From: Atrina japonica
Lineage: Eukaryota > Mollusca > Bivalvia > Pterioida > Pinnidae
NCBI GenBank assembly: GCA_030159075.1
Contig: BROG01000985.1
Coordinates: forward strand, 122,284-186,283
Direction of reading: 5' to 3'
Length of the DNA stretch: 64,000 bases
Made by a program: the position numbers and the translations under genes
The notes under the pieces: model-generated
Seen by the model: only the letters and a program-made list of their open reading frames with translations
Database searches by the model: none
What the model was told of the DNA's origin: nothing
Shown: positions 1-11,134 of the stretch, piece by piece
How the letters are laid out: every line of letters begins with the position of its first letter
Position numbering within the stretch: position 1 is the stretch's first letter

Positions 1-805
1 TTACTCTGATATTTGTCAAACATACGTTTGGAGTGAGTCTTCAAAACGTTATTACTTTAGTTCAAGTCATACCATAGGTACATGGTGTTTGTATTTTATA
101 GTTTTGTTGTTGTTGTTGATTTTTTTGTTGGTTTTTTAGGGGGGGGGCATTGTTTGTCACATTTAAAATGAGGTCTCTATGGTCGACGTTAGGGCAAATG
201 AAAACATGTATGTTATAATTGACAACATTTATCATGTGAGCGCCTGAGGGCCTCTTGCGCCTGTTATTTAGTTTGCCAAAATAAAGTCAAATCAGACCAG
301 GTGCACGTACGCTACGGGCTTTTACCGTTGGAGCAGAACACACAAGCGAGGACCGGTACGTAAGTCGATTGTTGCTGTACCATTGGGCCGATGTACAGGC
401 CCTTGCTTGTGTGTTCTTCTCCAATGGTAAAGGCCCACAGCCTTCAGATTTCAAAATTGATTATTGACTCAGATATTTTTTAATCATTCGTTAGGAGCGA
501 GTCCTTAAAACGTGAAAAGATATTCTCGAAAACGTGCTAGTTGTATTACATAATTACCTCAGTTCAAGCCATACCATAGGTACATGGTGTTTATATTTGA
601 TAGTTTTCTTGTTTTTTATTCTTTATTTTTTATGGAAAGGGGGTATTGTTACGTTCAAAACAAGGTCACAATGGCCTACGTTTGGGGAAATAAAAACACA
701 TAAGTAATTGACCGCTATACCATGTGATCGCCTGAAGGTCCCTTTGGCCTCTTGTCTTGTTTGGTGCAAGGTAGTCAGGTCAGACCCGATGCACGAACGC
801 ACATA
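1..805. repeat. degenerate ~500-bp tandem duplication
   Basis: Two diverged units, about 1-320 and 461-800, share the same order of blocks: a gagtccttaaaacg-like block, then cataccataggtacatggtgttt (seen near 68 and 569), then a G-rich run, then a tgatcgcctga-like block, then a cagaccnnntgcacg block (near 292 and 780). The first unit also carries an inverted-repeat insertion (316-436) that the second lacks. Nothing here looks coding; open frames across it carry no recognisable domain. Confidence 0.7.
316..436. repeat. inverted repeat, MITE-like insertion
   Basis: The arms are 316-347 and 405-436, about 32 bp with about four mismatches, separated by 57 bp. The element lies in the first unit of the flanking duplication and is missing from the second, so it probably arrived after the duplication. 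No target-site duplication was identified with certainty. Confidence 0.6.
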
Positions 806-1011
806 TTCGCAGATCCATACTTTAATCTTTTTAAAAATGTGTCCAACAAATTTTTGTCTGTTTTGTTCATATCGTTGAGCATGATTGTATTTTTGTTCAT
901 TAACTGTAATCGTGTTCTTGTTCATTTACATTGAATAAGGTTTATAAATTAGAAATTAAACAGTATTAAAAGTTTTACTTCTGTAATATGAATAAAAATA
1001 ATGAAAAAATG

Positions 1012-1065
<54 letters not shown>

Positions 1066-1479
1066 GTATTAATATATAATATAATAATAAATGCCAGACA
1101 GGTACTCAAAACCAGGACCTTTTGACTACAATCTATTACTGTCTCAGCAATTTCGAGGATCCAGAAACCAAATGTTCGTTATACATGTGTCTTTTACATG
1201 TTTATATGGGAAGACTTAAGGGGTAATTTTTGGTGCTTCTTAAAAAATCTTCTTGACTAAACTTGAAATGTCAATATTTTATAAACAACATATATAGAGT
1301 TGGTAGATTTGAAGTTGAGAAATTTATGTCCCTGGGATCACAGATGTGGCAATACCCAGGGGTCAAAGTTCACAATAGCCATAAATACAGATTATTTTTC
1401 AAAATTCTTTTAAGAAGAATAACTGGGCAAAAGATGGATGAGAAAGTAGTTAACAATTATATGAGTATCGTTTTGACAA
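806..1479. other. non-coding, with (TAA)n microsatellite
   Basis: A (TAA)n run occupies about 1012-1064. The remainder is AT-rich sequence in which I see no gene or recognisable element. Confidence 0.6.
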
Positions 1480-2395
1480 AGTTGTAAGGTTAAAGGGTTC
1501 AGCTTTCTAGGGTAGGGCAATTTTTGGGCGTGGCAAAATACTGAACATGTACTTAAACGCCAATTTGCTGTAAAACCGTTAACTTTTTGTATACGCATAT
1601 GCATATGAAAGTTCTAGGGTTTAATGCGAAGATTATTTTTACAAAGTTAAGGTCACAGGGTTAAAGGACAAAGGTAATGGGCACTGAAAAGTACTTAAAT
1701 TGATAATTTTCTCCAAAACTGTCAACTTTTTGTATAAGCATTGGAAAGTTGTAGAGACTACTGCAAGGATTATTGTTGCAAAGTTTATAGGTCATGCGAT
1801 CAAAGGTCAAATGTCATCAACACCACAAAGTACTAAGAATGCAAAATTTCTCCAAAACCGTCAACGTTTAGGCATATGCATTGGAAAGACTACGGGTAAG
1901 ATTATTGTTACAAAGTTTAGGTCATGGGGTCAAAAATTATCGTCACCTCAAAGTATTTGCAAACAATATCCAAAACTGCCAACTTTTTGTATAGGCACAT
2001 CAAATTGAGAAGTTGTAAGACTTATAAGAAGGATTATTTTCACAAAGTTTCAAGGTCACAATAACAAAGGTTAAAGATCATTAACAATTAGAATTACTAA
2101 TATTGTCATTTTTCTACAAATACATCTACTTTTTGTATAAACATATGCATTTGAAAGTTGTAGAGTTATACAAGGAATATTTTCCGGACATTTCAAAGTT
2201 AAACGGTTAAAGGACAAATATCACCAGCACTTAAAATGACTGAAACGGCCAATTTCACTTCAAATTGGTCAACTTTTTGTTTACACATATGCATTTATAG
2301 TTGTTAAGATTTAAACAAGGAATGTTTTCGCAGTTTCAAGGTCACAGGTCAAAGGTCATTGGCACTTTAAAATAGCTAGATTGTCATCTTACTAT
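1480..2395. repeat. degenerate ~143-bp tandem repeat
   Basis: The block aactttttgtata recurs in diverged form near 1581, 1724, 1863, 1981, 2127 and 2271, giving spacings of 143, 139, 118, 146 and 144 bp. Each unit also carries a cgcatatgcat-like block and an aaggtcacaggtcaaaggtca-like block. There are six to seven units, too diverged to be recent. Confidence 0.75.
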
Positions 2396-2589
2396 ATGGA
2401 TGATTTTTCAAACTTTCTGGTGTATTAACAAAATGTTCATCGTTTACTTCATCGATAAATGATTGCAGTTTTGCTAAACCTTTATCAGCTACTTGAAGAG
2501 TCAGTTTTACGCCGATAATGCCAATTTTATTTACAAAAGCTGCATTAATGGGCTTATCTCATTGGCGGAAACATGGCTGCGACATCCGA

Positions 2590-3071
2590 CTCGGGAGATG
2601 ACATAAGTTTTATGTTCCTGTGTTGAGTCTGTCACTAATTACTGAATTACAAAAGATTTAACTTTGGCCTGTGTGACCTTCACCTTTGATCCAATGAACA
2701 TAAAAAATATATAGTTCTATAGAAAGTCATAGAGACTTTCTGACATAGGTTTCATGTTCCTGTGTAAAGTCTGTTACCAGTTATGGTGGAACATAAAATT
2801 TCACGTGTTGGTCTCTGTGACCTTGACCTTTAATTCTATTACCTTGAAAAAGTATACACTTCTAGAAAATATTTAGGAGACTAACTGACAGAGGTTTCAT
2901 GTTACTGTGGTAAGTCTATCACTATTTATCGTGGAACATAAAATTTCACGTTTTGCTCTTTGACCCTATGACCCTGAAAAAGTATACACTTCTGGAGAAA
3001 GTCTAGGAGATTAACTGACAGAGGTGTCACTTTCCACTAGAGGTGTCACTTTCCACTAGAAAGTGGAAAGC
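2590..3071. repeat. second ~143-bp degenerate tandem repeat with short duplication
   Basis: The block gtttcatgttcctgtg recurs near 2608, 2750 and 2895 with spacings of about 142-145 bp. The intervening sequence includes gtgaccttgacctttaa, the inverse of the aaggtcacagg type block in the array before it. At the end (3020-3071) a 20-bp piece is directly repeated and runs into a hairpin with 9-bp arms (ctttccact / agtggaaag). Confidence 0.65.
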
Positions 3072-3541
3072 CCTAATTAAATGAAAGAGAAAACTGTTAG
3101 GGTATATGTTTTGGCTTGATGCTATAAGTCTCCCACCGGATTCCGGAGAGGGTGGAGTCTCTCCTTATGTATTCGTAGCCATTTCCGGAGCCACACATTC
3201 GTCATCTGAGTCAAACATTCTGTTTATGTAAGTACACATCGTATGACGACGGTGTTATGCTACAATACTTTAATCTTCCTATCTTTAAGTTTAGAGCTAG
3301 GCTTATACTCAGTGGCTGTAACATATTGCTATCGTCTTTTGTCTGTCGTCATCCGCCTTTAAATAGTACACATTTTTTACTTCTCAAGAAGCAGTGTGCA
3401 AGTTTTACGCAAATATAACGGGAACTTGTCCCTAGTGAAGCCGCATACATTTTCGATGGAATAAAGGGGCTCCAAATAGGGACGAAAACAGTATATCTTT
3501 GACAATTCCCCGAGCTAGTGATCATAAGTTTGGAATACTTG

Positions 3542-3542
<1 letters not shown>
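3072..3542. other. non-coding, no feature seen
   Basis: AT-rich sequence between the tandem arrays and the AT microsatellite. No gene, domain or repeat was recognised. Confidence 0.5.

Positions 3543-3625
<83 letters not shown>
3543..3625. repeat. (AT)n microsatellite
   Basis: An uninterrupted AT dinucleotide run of about 80 bp. Confidence 0.95.
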
Positions 3626-3627
<2 letters not shown>

Positions 3628-4674
3628 AACTCCTCATAACACTTGGGACACTTCAAATAATATAAGGCAGACTTTTGTAAAACTGAATTCTTTATTCAAT
3701 TTGCATACTAAAGTAATCGATAAACGATACATATGTTATGAGGATTATTGTGACTAATGTTTAAAGCCCTGTAGTGAAGGTCAATGACACCTACGTAAAC
3801 AGAATCGACAGTCATCGTTTTAAAAATTGATGAGTTTCTATATACGTTTTAATATTGTAAAGTTGTTGAAATGTTACTAGGATTCTTATGCCGACGGGAC
3901 AAAAAGTCGAGGGGGAGATATTAGTTTGCCCATATGTTTATACACATTGTTGGTGTGCCTGTCCACAGGATTCTGATTTCTTTCTGATATTTTTAAATCG
4001 TGCGTCCTCTGCGTTTTTCGCCGAACGTAAGAGTCGTACAGGTCGTGGGGCAGAAATAGGTAGTTGTCAACTCGTTGTTAGGAGTAAGAACGGCGTATGT
4101 GAACGGGAAATCGCAGACTTTGTTGGACATGCTCAAAATCCATCGTACGTGCTTTCGGGCCGTCTGCGTGCTCGAAAATGAACAAGAAGGCCATGCGAGG
4201 CCCTTGCTTTTTTGACGTTTTTTTTTTTGCCGTACATACCCTGTAGAGTGAAAATATGACCGGTTGTGACTGAGGCTTTAGTCATATGTTGAACTAGCTA
4301 CATAAAGGGACCATTGTTTGTCCGTCTATCCCCTTTACAGTTTTGGAACTACAGTTTTATTAAATTGCTGTATATTTATATACATAACGCAGATTTGCAT
4401 GAAAAGTAAATTACAAAAATGCTTTTCCTATTCAGTCACAGAAGATATACATACAACTATAGTCTATAGAGTCAAAGTGATAAAATAAGATAGAAGTTGA
4501 GCTTGAACAATGTGGAAACTTGGGAGATATTTGGCCTTGAACATTAACTCTAAAATTAAAATTGAAAATTGTTTTAAAATTGATGCGACTTAACTATTTC
4601 ACAACTCCAATATGCTAAATCATTTCACTGTTATTTTGACAGAAACCTATATACATGTGTCGGCTACAGCAACA
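3626..4674. other. 3' flank of the sulfotransferase gene
   Basis: No domain was recognised. The 97-codon plus-strand frame at 3888-4181 has no similarity I know. On the minus strand an AATAAA signal lies at 4356-4361, about 400 bp beyond the sulfotransferase stop codon, and could end that transcript. Confidence 0.4.
4356..4361 (-). terminator. possible polyadenylation signal for the sulfotransferase
   Basis: The plus-strand tttatt reads AATAAA on the minus strand, about 400 bp downstream of the stop codon at 4763. In DNA this AT-rich such hexamers also occur by chance, so the assignment is tentative. Confidence 0.3.
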
Positions 4675-4766
4675 TTAACCCATCAACCCGTGAAAAAACA
4701 ATGCACTGTCCTATAAACCAATGACTTAGGCAAGTCTAAATGTGTGTTTAGGGTTGAATGAGTTAA
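4675..4766. mobile_element. 92-bp TTAA-flanked MITE at the sulfotransferase stop codon
   Basis: TTAA sits at both ends (4675-4678 and 4763-4766) of an imperfect palindrome with arms TTAACCCATCAACCC and GGGTTGAATGAGTTAA. A clearly related copy lies at 30753-30843, just downstream of the fucosyltransferase, and shares interior blocks such as caatgact and gtctaaatgtgt. A 91-bp element of the same shape is at 42447-42537. The right-hand TTAA contains the TAA stop codon of the sulfotransferase on the minus strand. TTAA target sites are known for piggyBac-type and some other DNA transposons; assignment to one is inference. Confidence 0.65.
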
Positions 4767-6605
4767 ATGTCTTTATATAGCCTTGCTGACTGAAGATGAG
4801 GGGGAAGAGACGAGTAACCTAATAACCGGAAGTCGTCGTCGTAAATCTTAAGTAAAGTTTGAATAGACTCCTTGCTGATTGTTCTATAGGCCTGTAGTAA
4901 ATAGTGATTTCGCTGTTTTGTTTTTTCGTCGTTTGATAACTTATACTGATAAGCTCCTTGGAGATATAACTCTTTCATTTCTTTGACAGATGAATAATTC
5001 AGTCCGACAAATTTCTTCTCTGGGAAAGGAATGGAGTCACTAATATATCCCTGAATTTGAAATGCCTGCCATAATCTTCTTGTAAAATCGTCAAATGGCA
5101 TGCAGCTCCTGTTTGCTTTCTTGGCAAACGAGGACTGTACTTTTAGAATTTCTTCCATAGAATAATTAACATGATTTGTCTGTAAACCTGCAAGTATCTT
5201 TTGTCTTTTAGAGTTAGTTATATCTGTTTGGTTCAGTACAAAGAGGACGTCTCTATGAAAAGTCTCCTGTTTAATTATGAAATTATAAGGGATTCTGCAA
5301 GGGTTGCATATTTCAGATATTGGTTTCCAGTGTTTATTCAGCGGTTTCCTGTTTAATTTGCTTCGAATAATGAAGTCTACGAAAACACTAAAAGTATTGC
5401 TGTTTTCGCAAGTTGGTGTATTGTCCTTTTTAATATGGGGATACGCATGCCAAAAACCAGGAAGAAATATTTTATCGATAAAAGCTGAGTAAATCCTCGA
5501 GAACGGATCTCTAGCTACGAAAACAACCACATCAGACACAGAAAAAGTAGATGAGTTCATTTCTTTCCTAAACTTGTCACTTTTGTGGTGAATACCACTT
5601 CGTATGTTACCGAACGGATTCCTGTCATCGTCCATTTGGTTTAATATTATGAAAACACTCATCCAGAATGTGCTTCCACACTTTGGAACCTTGCAATATT
5701 TCAGATTATTGTTTTTTGTCGTGTATAATCGAGGTAATTTCTCCGAGTTGTTGAGTGCATGGTTCTGACACTGATACTTCAAGTCAGAAAGTCGTTTGAG
5801 GAAAGCCCTTTCCGTATTGTTATCCTCGTTTGCTTTCAAATAGTAACTTTGTACAAGGTCATTGCCCTTCGACATGAAGTCTGAAATATATATTTAAAAA
5901 AATGCCAATTTCGCTGTCTTTATGTGAGCGGCACAGTCAATCACTGAAAATATAACCTTAAAATACTGCAATGAAATAATCTTGTTTTTATCTACATCAA
6001 TTTATAATTTCTCAATAAGATTTTCTCAATTTAATATTGCTATTCGGATGTCATAATAAAGAAACTGTAACTGAACAGCTGTTATGTGGAGATTAGTAGT
6101 TCTCTGTTCCATATATAAGTACTGTGTTTAAACCCAAATAATTAGAAATTAAATATAATACTTATGATTCTCAATATTTTGTTCGCCCGTGCGCGTGCGT
6201 GCGTGCGTGCGTGTGTGTGTTTGTGTGTGTGCGCGCATGTGTGTGTGTATTAAGTCGAAGTCCATAAGTCGTAAAATATACTGCGGAATAATGAGGTTTG
6301 TTATTATAACATCACACATTACTATCGTTTAGCATGAAATACATTATCAAAATAGATTATCAAGCAGTTAATATCTATATCCTTAAGTGCTGTCACACTA
6401 AGCGTGTTAATAGCACAAGTCGAAATCAGAGACAAAATTTTTAATAGTTACCGTCGACTTTTCCACACAAATGAAGATGTGAAATTAATTAAAACAAAAT
6501 CTTACCATCTACAATGATGTCCATTTCACACAGTTTGAAGGAAACTTGCCAAAGGATAATTATAGTTACTGCCGCCGCAAAACAAAAAACCCAGAAATTT
6601 TTCAT
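4763..6605 (-). CDS. carbohydrate sulfotransferase (CHST8/10/11-14-like), two exons
   Basis: Exon 1 is 6506-6605 and exon 2 is 4763-5880, with a 625-bp intron (5881-6505). Exon 1 starts with ATG, gives 33 codons with a hydrophobic stretch (FWVFCFAAAVTIIILW) and ends G|GTAAG. Exon 2 begins after TTTCAG. The phases join exactly (G|AC), giving 405 residues. Together this is a type II Golgi membrane protein. The 5'-phosphosulfate loop is seen at about residues 96-106 (CKVPKCGSTFW) and the 3'-phosphate motif at about 157-167 (RDPFSRIYSAF). A Cys-x-Pro-Cys segment and the C-terminal DFRLLGY ending also fit the Sulfotransfer_2 family, which moves sulfate from PAPS to glycans. The exact acceptor sugar cannot be told. 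The stop codon lies inside the TTAA end of a MITE. Exon 1 is an inference from splice signals and phase; exon 2 is certain. Confidence 0.9.
6188..6250. repeat. alternating GC/GT tract in the sulfotransferase intron
   Basis: About 60 bp of nearly perfect alternating purine-pyrimidine (gcgcgtgcgtgcg then gtgtgtgt then gcgcgc). Such tracts can adopt Z-DNA. It lies inside the single intron of the sulfotransferase. Confidence 0.8.
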
Positions 6606-7387
6606 CTTAAATATAAGCTCTCTACGCTCTATAGATACGAAATAAACTTAAAGAACGGTCTAAATTGTTTATACTTTTTAATTGTTTCAATAAATAACAA
6701 CTTTAGAATAAACCCAATTATTGATTGACTGATATCTGGAAACAAAGCAAACAGGATGGTGTTAAATATTTTATTGCCCTGCAGATCCAATATTTTATAT
6801 ATATTTTATAGTACATAGTATAATATCGATTGTATATTTATTTTTATTTTGGTTTAACGCAAGTGATATTAAATTAGATGTGGATGATTATGGCAGATGT
6901 TAGTAGCAGGTGTTCCATACAAAATCGTCAAAGATTGACGGCATGAATTTAAAATTGTCGTTAAAAATGGAGAAATGATTGACACGAATGATTTTATCAA
7001 TATATAAATGATATTGATCTCGGGGTTTACAAATTCCTAATTTTTGTTTAGCGAGTAGAAGAAGGGTACAGTAACTTAAAGTGTCTCGAATTTTTACGAG
7101 ATTCATTTGATTTTTCACTTGGAGGTGGAATACGACGGGCATCTTCTATTTAGGTATAATTGACAGAGTACCTCAAGTAACACACCTTCAACATTTAATG
7201 CTCCGAAGTATCGATATTTTAGGAGTGGACAATGTTTTTTGGTTTTACGCCAGTCACCCATCCTTCAGTAATAGTATACCGTATAATTGGAATTTTAGCG
7301 AGACGCAAATTTAGCATTTTGTCCAATAAAGTAATTATAGCGATTTGATTTTGTATATTATTATACCTCTTGTATCATTATACCTGG
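6606..7387. other. 5' flank of the sulfotransferase gene, non-coding
   Basis: AT-rich. The promoter of the minus-strand sulfotransferase must lie here or beyond, but no clear core element was picked out. No other gene seen. Confidence 0.4.
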
Positions 7388-7555
7388 ACTCAAGGCGGAT
7401 GTGACCAATCGACAGGGGATGATTACTCCTCCATGGCACCTCATCCCACCTCTTGCTTTCAAGAGGACCGTGTTTGTCAATTTTTACGAGATTTGTACCT
7501 ATATCATGGACATTTAAATGATTTATACTTTGATAGCTGAGATTTTTTTATATCT
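7388..7555 (+). mobile_element. Penelope-like element, 3' terminal fragment (copy A)
   Basis: The fragment carries the family signature gtgaccaatcgacaggggat, then cttactcctccatggcacct-like and cccacctcttg blocks, and ends with a tgatttatactttgatagctgagat block. The same ordered blocks recur at 11135-11745, 39215-39505 and 62575-62975 on the plus strand, and at 34695-34935 and 52240-52380 on the minus strand. In the longer copies they directly follow the end of a Penelope-type reverse transcriptase, so this is a 5'-truncated copy. Confidence 0.7.
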
Positions 7556-8116
7556 ATAATTAGATTCTTAGTCCTTATTGGACAAACGTATTCACGTGGC
7601 CAGAAAACAGAAACGTCAAGTATCCCTCACGCGCTCCATTTTCCTGTCATATTTCCTCCCATCCTCCCCACTAGAGTTATCGTTCGTGATACTAATCAAC
7701 TATGGATCATCAAATTGAAGTTTTTTCATAAATATCTTGGAAAGTGTTGTTTTGAATAAAATATTCTTGAAACTTTAATGACAGTTGTTTAGTTTTTGAG
7801 TTTCTCATATCGGTATAATAAGCCAATATCCATGTCAACCCAAAACAAGGTCAATAATTGTTTTATTATACCGAAAGACAATAAAACTTAACTAACAAAC
7901 TGACTTACTGACTAACGTTCATAACGATTGTAACACATGTGACATAGTGCCTTCGATACTCAACACTATCGATATGTCTTATCATTCTTTGCTTTATTTT
8001 TTAATCTTAAGTCTCCATCAATGCTGACTCCAGCAAATATATTTGACAAATCTGTCAAATCATTAAATTTCGGCTGTCATTCTCTCCATTCCAGTCTGTC
8101 TGTTTTAAAACTCATA
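7556..8116. other. non-coding with a short inverted repeat
   Basis: An exact 11-bp inverted pair (cggtataataa at 7811-7821 and ttattataccg at 7863-7873) encloses a 41-bp loop. No coding signal seen. Confidence 0.5.
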
Positions 8117-8830
8117 GGGCGAATTTGTCGAATAAACTGGTTTAGGTTTCGGTTTATAGTTTTAAACTAGTTTAAAAACCGCTTACTAAACTGAAACTGG
8201 TTTAAATGAATGGTTTAAACTACCAAAATGGGGTAGACCTACAGAGAGAAGTAAAAAGTCGCTCTTTTATACAAGATGTAAAAATAAAGGAAATAATGCC
8301 AATTATACAAAAAGGAGAATTAACCTTATTGCAATATTTATTAACCCTGATTATAATGTCTTCACATTTTGAATAAGCAGGCGTTAATATGCTAAAAACC
8401 GAAAATCACTCTATGACAAGTTTTCTTTTAAAAAAACGTGAAAACGTTAGTAAACAATTAAATGACAATTGTATACTATTGATAAACTCGGAGTTTGAAT
8501 TAATCACCGTTTTAATATTATAAAACGTCTCTCTGTCAGTATGGGTACAGTTTTACTGCCCGAGTACAAAAGATACCTACAAGACACATAAAAGGTATTC
8601 CGTACTGAACTGGCCCATGTTGTCGCCGCCATATTGTTGTAGCAACAAACTTTCGTAAACCTACTAAACTACCCCATGGGACGGTTTCATAAACTAGTTC
8701 GGGATTAATAGAAAACAAATGAAAAACCAATTATTGTATTGAACCGGTTTGAAACCGGTTTATGTAACAAATGGAAAGTTTACTTAACTCGTTCAAAACT
8801 AAAAACAGTTTCTGTACAACAAATTCGCCC
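8117..8830. mobile_element. non-autonomous TIR element, 714 bp
   Basis: It begins GGGCGAATTTGT and ends ACAAATTCGCCC, a perfect 12-bp terminal inverted repeat, and is flanked on both sides by ATA, a possible 3-bp target duplication. The interior is rich in AACCGGTTT and AAACTGGTTT motifs near both ends, forming further sub-terminal inverted repeats. No transposase frame is visible. The superfamily was not identified. Confidence 0.65.
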
Positions 8831-9806
8831 ATAGATTTATGTACTAGAAGTTACACCGAATTACCACATAACCTACAGAAAAAAAAACGAGCCGTGTGCG
8901 CATCCATTTCTTTGCACGAGAGGGAGACATAAACCGCCATAGAAGGTGACATAAATGTTTCAGTTGCAAAAAGAAATGTTTTAGATCACGTGATACGATT
9001 TTGACTAATCAGAAGTAAAGATACATATTAGAGGTATAATAATAGCTCTTACCTACAATGAGGAATTCATTGTTAGCGATATTTAATTTTAGCGATCTCA
9101 ATAATAATGCCAAAATTGATTCCTCGTCAGAAATTGGGCTTATACGATACTTGTTTTATTAATGTTGAAAAAACAAAAACATTATAAAATATCTGAACGC
9201 ATGTTAAACAGCAAATTCCTCTATGCCAGATTTGCTCAGTGCAGTTTGAACCTGATCGGACATGATGGCTGAAATCGTCGGGTTTTGAGTACAATTGTAT
9301 TTGGATTGTGTTTTCCACTGAATCACAAACATTGTGCATTCTAATTTTTAAAATGAAAATTGTAATGTCGGCCTGCAGCAGCAATAAATAAACTCGGCAT
9401 TGAGATTAAATCTTATTTTTTCTGCGCAAAATTGAATTTTTGGTCTCTTATTGGTGAAGCCAACATAACTGCAGATGCTAAATATGCGATATGAATAATA
9501 AGAAAACCTATGCTTTGGAAATTTCTGAATTGGAATTTATGTTGTATGTAATAGAGTAAAAAAGCGTCCTCGAATATTTAAATTTAGAAATGTAAGCCTT
9601 AAATAGTTCATATCCGATAGCGTTTATATTTTATTTTACTTAACACCTGTGAATTGATGCTTGTTATCAGCTGATTACTGATGTAAGAATGCCAAAAACA
9701 TATTGTCATGGATTCCTTTTCTTTTATTGGGTATTTTACGGCATTAACAATACATTTTTAGTGTTGAATTAGCGGCAATAATTGTATAATAAACAAACAT
9801 ATTTTC
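8831..9806. other. non-coding, no feature seen
   Basis: No recognisable domain. The 85-codon minus-strand frame near 9127-9384 has no family features and is taken as chance. Confidence 0.5.
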
Positions 9807-10668
9807 CAATTACTTTATCATGAGCTTTTATGTGAGCTGTCTGTTTTTACAAATACTTTTTTTTATTGTGAGCTGTTTGCTTTTACCATTACTTTTTCAT
9901 TGTGAGCTGTTTGCTTTTACAATTACATTTTCATTGTGAGCTGTTTGTTTTTACAATTACTTTATTATTTTGAGCTGTTTGTTTTCACAAATACTTTTTT
10001 TATTGTGAGCTGTTTGCTTTTACCATTACTTTTTCATTGTGAGCTGTTTGCTTTTACAATTATCTTTTAATTGTGAGCTGTTTGCTTTTACAATTACTTT
10101 TTCATTGTGAGCTGTTTGTTTATACAATTACTCTTTTAATTGTGAGCTGTTTGTTTTTACAATTACTTTTTCATCGGGAGCTGTTTGCTTTTACAATAAC
10201 CTTTTCAGTGTGAGCTGTTTGTTTTTACAATTACTTTATCATTTTGAGCTGTTTGTTTATACAATTACTTCGTCATTTTGAGCTGTTTGCTTTTACAATT
10301 ACTTTGTCATTTTGAGCTGTTTGCTTTTACAATTACTTTATCATTTTGAGCTGTTTGTTTATCTAATTACTTTGTCATTTTGAGCTGTTTGTTTTTACAA
10401 ATACTTTGTCATTTTGAGCTGTTTGTTTATACAATTACTTTTTCATAGTGAGCTGTTTGTTTTTACAATTACTTTATAATTTTTATCTGTTTGTTTTTAC
10501 AATTACTTTATTATTTTGAGCTGTTTGTTTATACAATTACTTTTTCATAGTGAGCTGTTTGTTTTTATAATTACTTTATCATTGTGGGCTGTTCGTTTTT
10601 AAAATTACTTTATCATTGTGGGCTGTTCGTTATTACGATTACTTTATCATTATGAACTGTTTTGTTGA
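9807..10668. repeat. 34-bp minisatellite, about 24 copies
   Basis: The unit is roughly tgagctgtttgtttttacaa followed by ttactttatcattt, 34-35 bp. Copies vary by a few substitutions between gtgagctg and ttgagctg types. The array stops at 10668 in a decayed unit. Confidence 0.9.
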
Positions 10669-11134
10669 AGTAATATCCAGAGAGATATGGTCTTGATTAA
10701 CACAATCTAACAAGCTTCGTCATGGACAAAAAATATTGTGCAGTGGGACTGAGATTTTGACAAGTGGTGTTTGACTGCTTTCCTTTCACGTTGAAACATT
10801 ATAAAAGAGCGACGGCAACCAGATGTTTACAAGCAGACGGCAAAATGTTTTTTTTTCTTTAAAAAAGATCCGTCAGTTTCGCAGTGCAGGGGGGATAAAT
10901 AGCATCTTATATGGGTGAGTGGAGTGGACAAGGAAATCCCAACCCGAATGGTAAGAATATGGTCGTTCAAGCCGAGGATTTCTTGTCACGGGTTTGAGAT
11001 TCCCGTTTCCACTCAACACCCATGTTTGATTAATTTTCTCCCATGATACAAACACATGTTTATGTACGTAAATAAAACCTGTCGCAACATCAAATACACT
11101 GTATTCTCATGACCTAATTTTATACTGAGACGTC
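10669..11134. other. non-coding, no feature seen
   Basis: Sequence between the minisatellite and a Penelope fragment, with no gene or recognised repeat. Confidence 0.5.

Noticed and set aside
3888..4181. 97-codon plus-strand frame
   Set aside because: No domain or similarity I know, and it lies in the 3' flank of the sulfotransferase on the other strand.
9807..10668. CRISPR-like regular repeats
   Set aside because: There are no unique spacers between repeats and the host is a eukaryote; it is a minisatellite.
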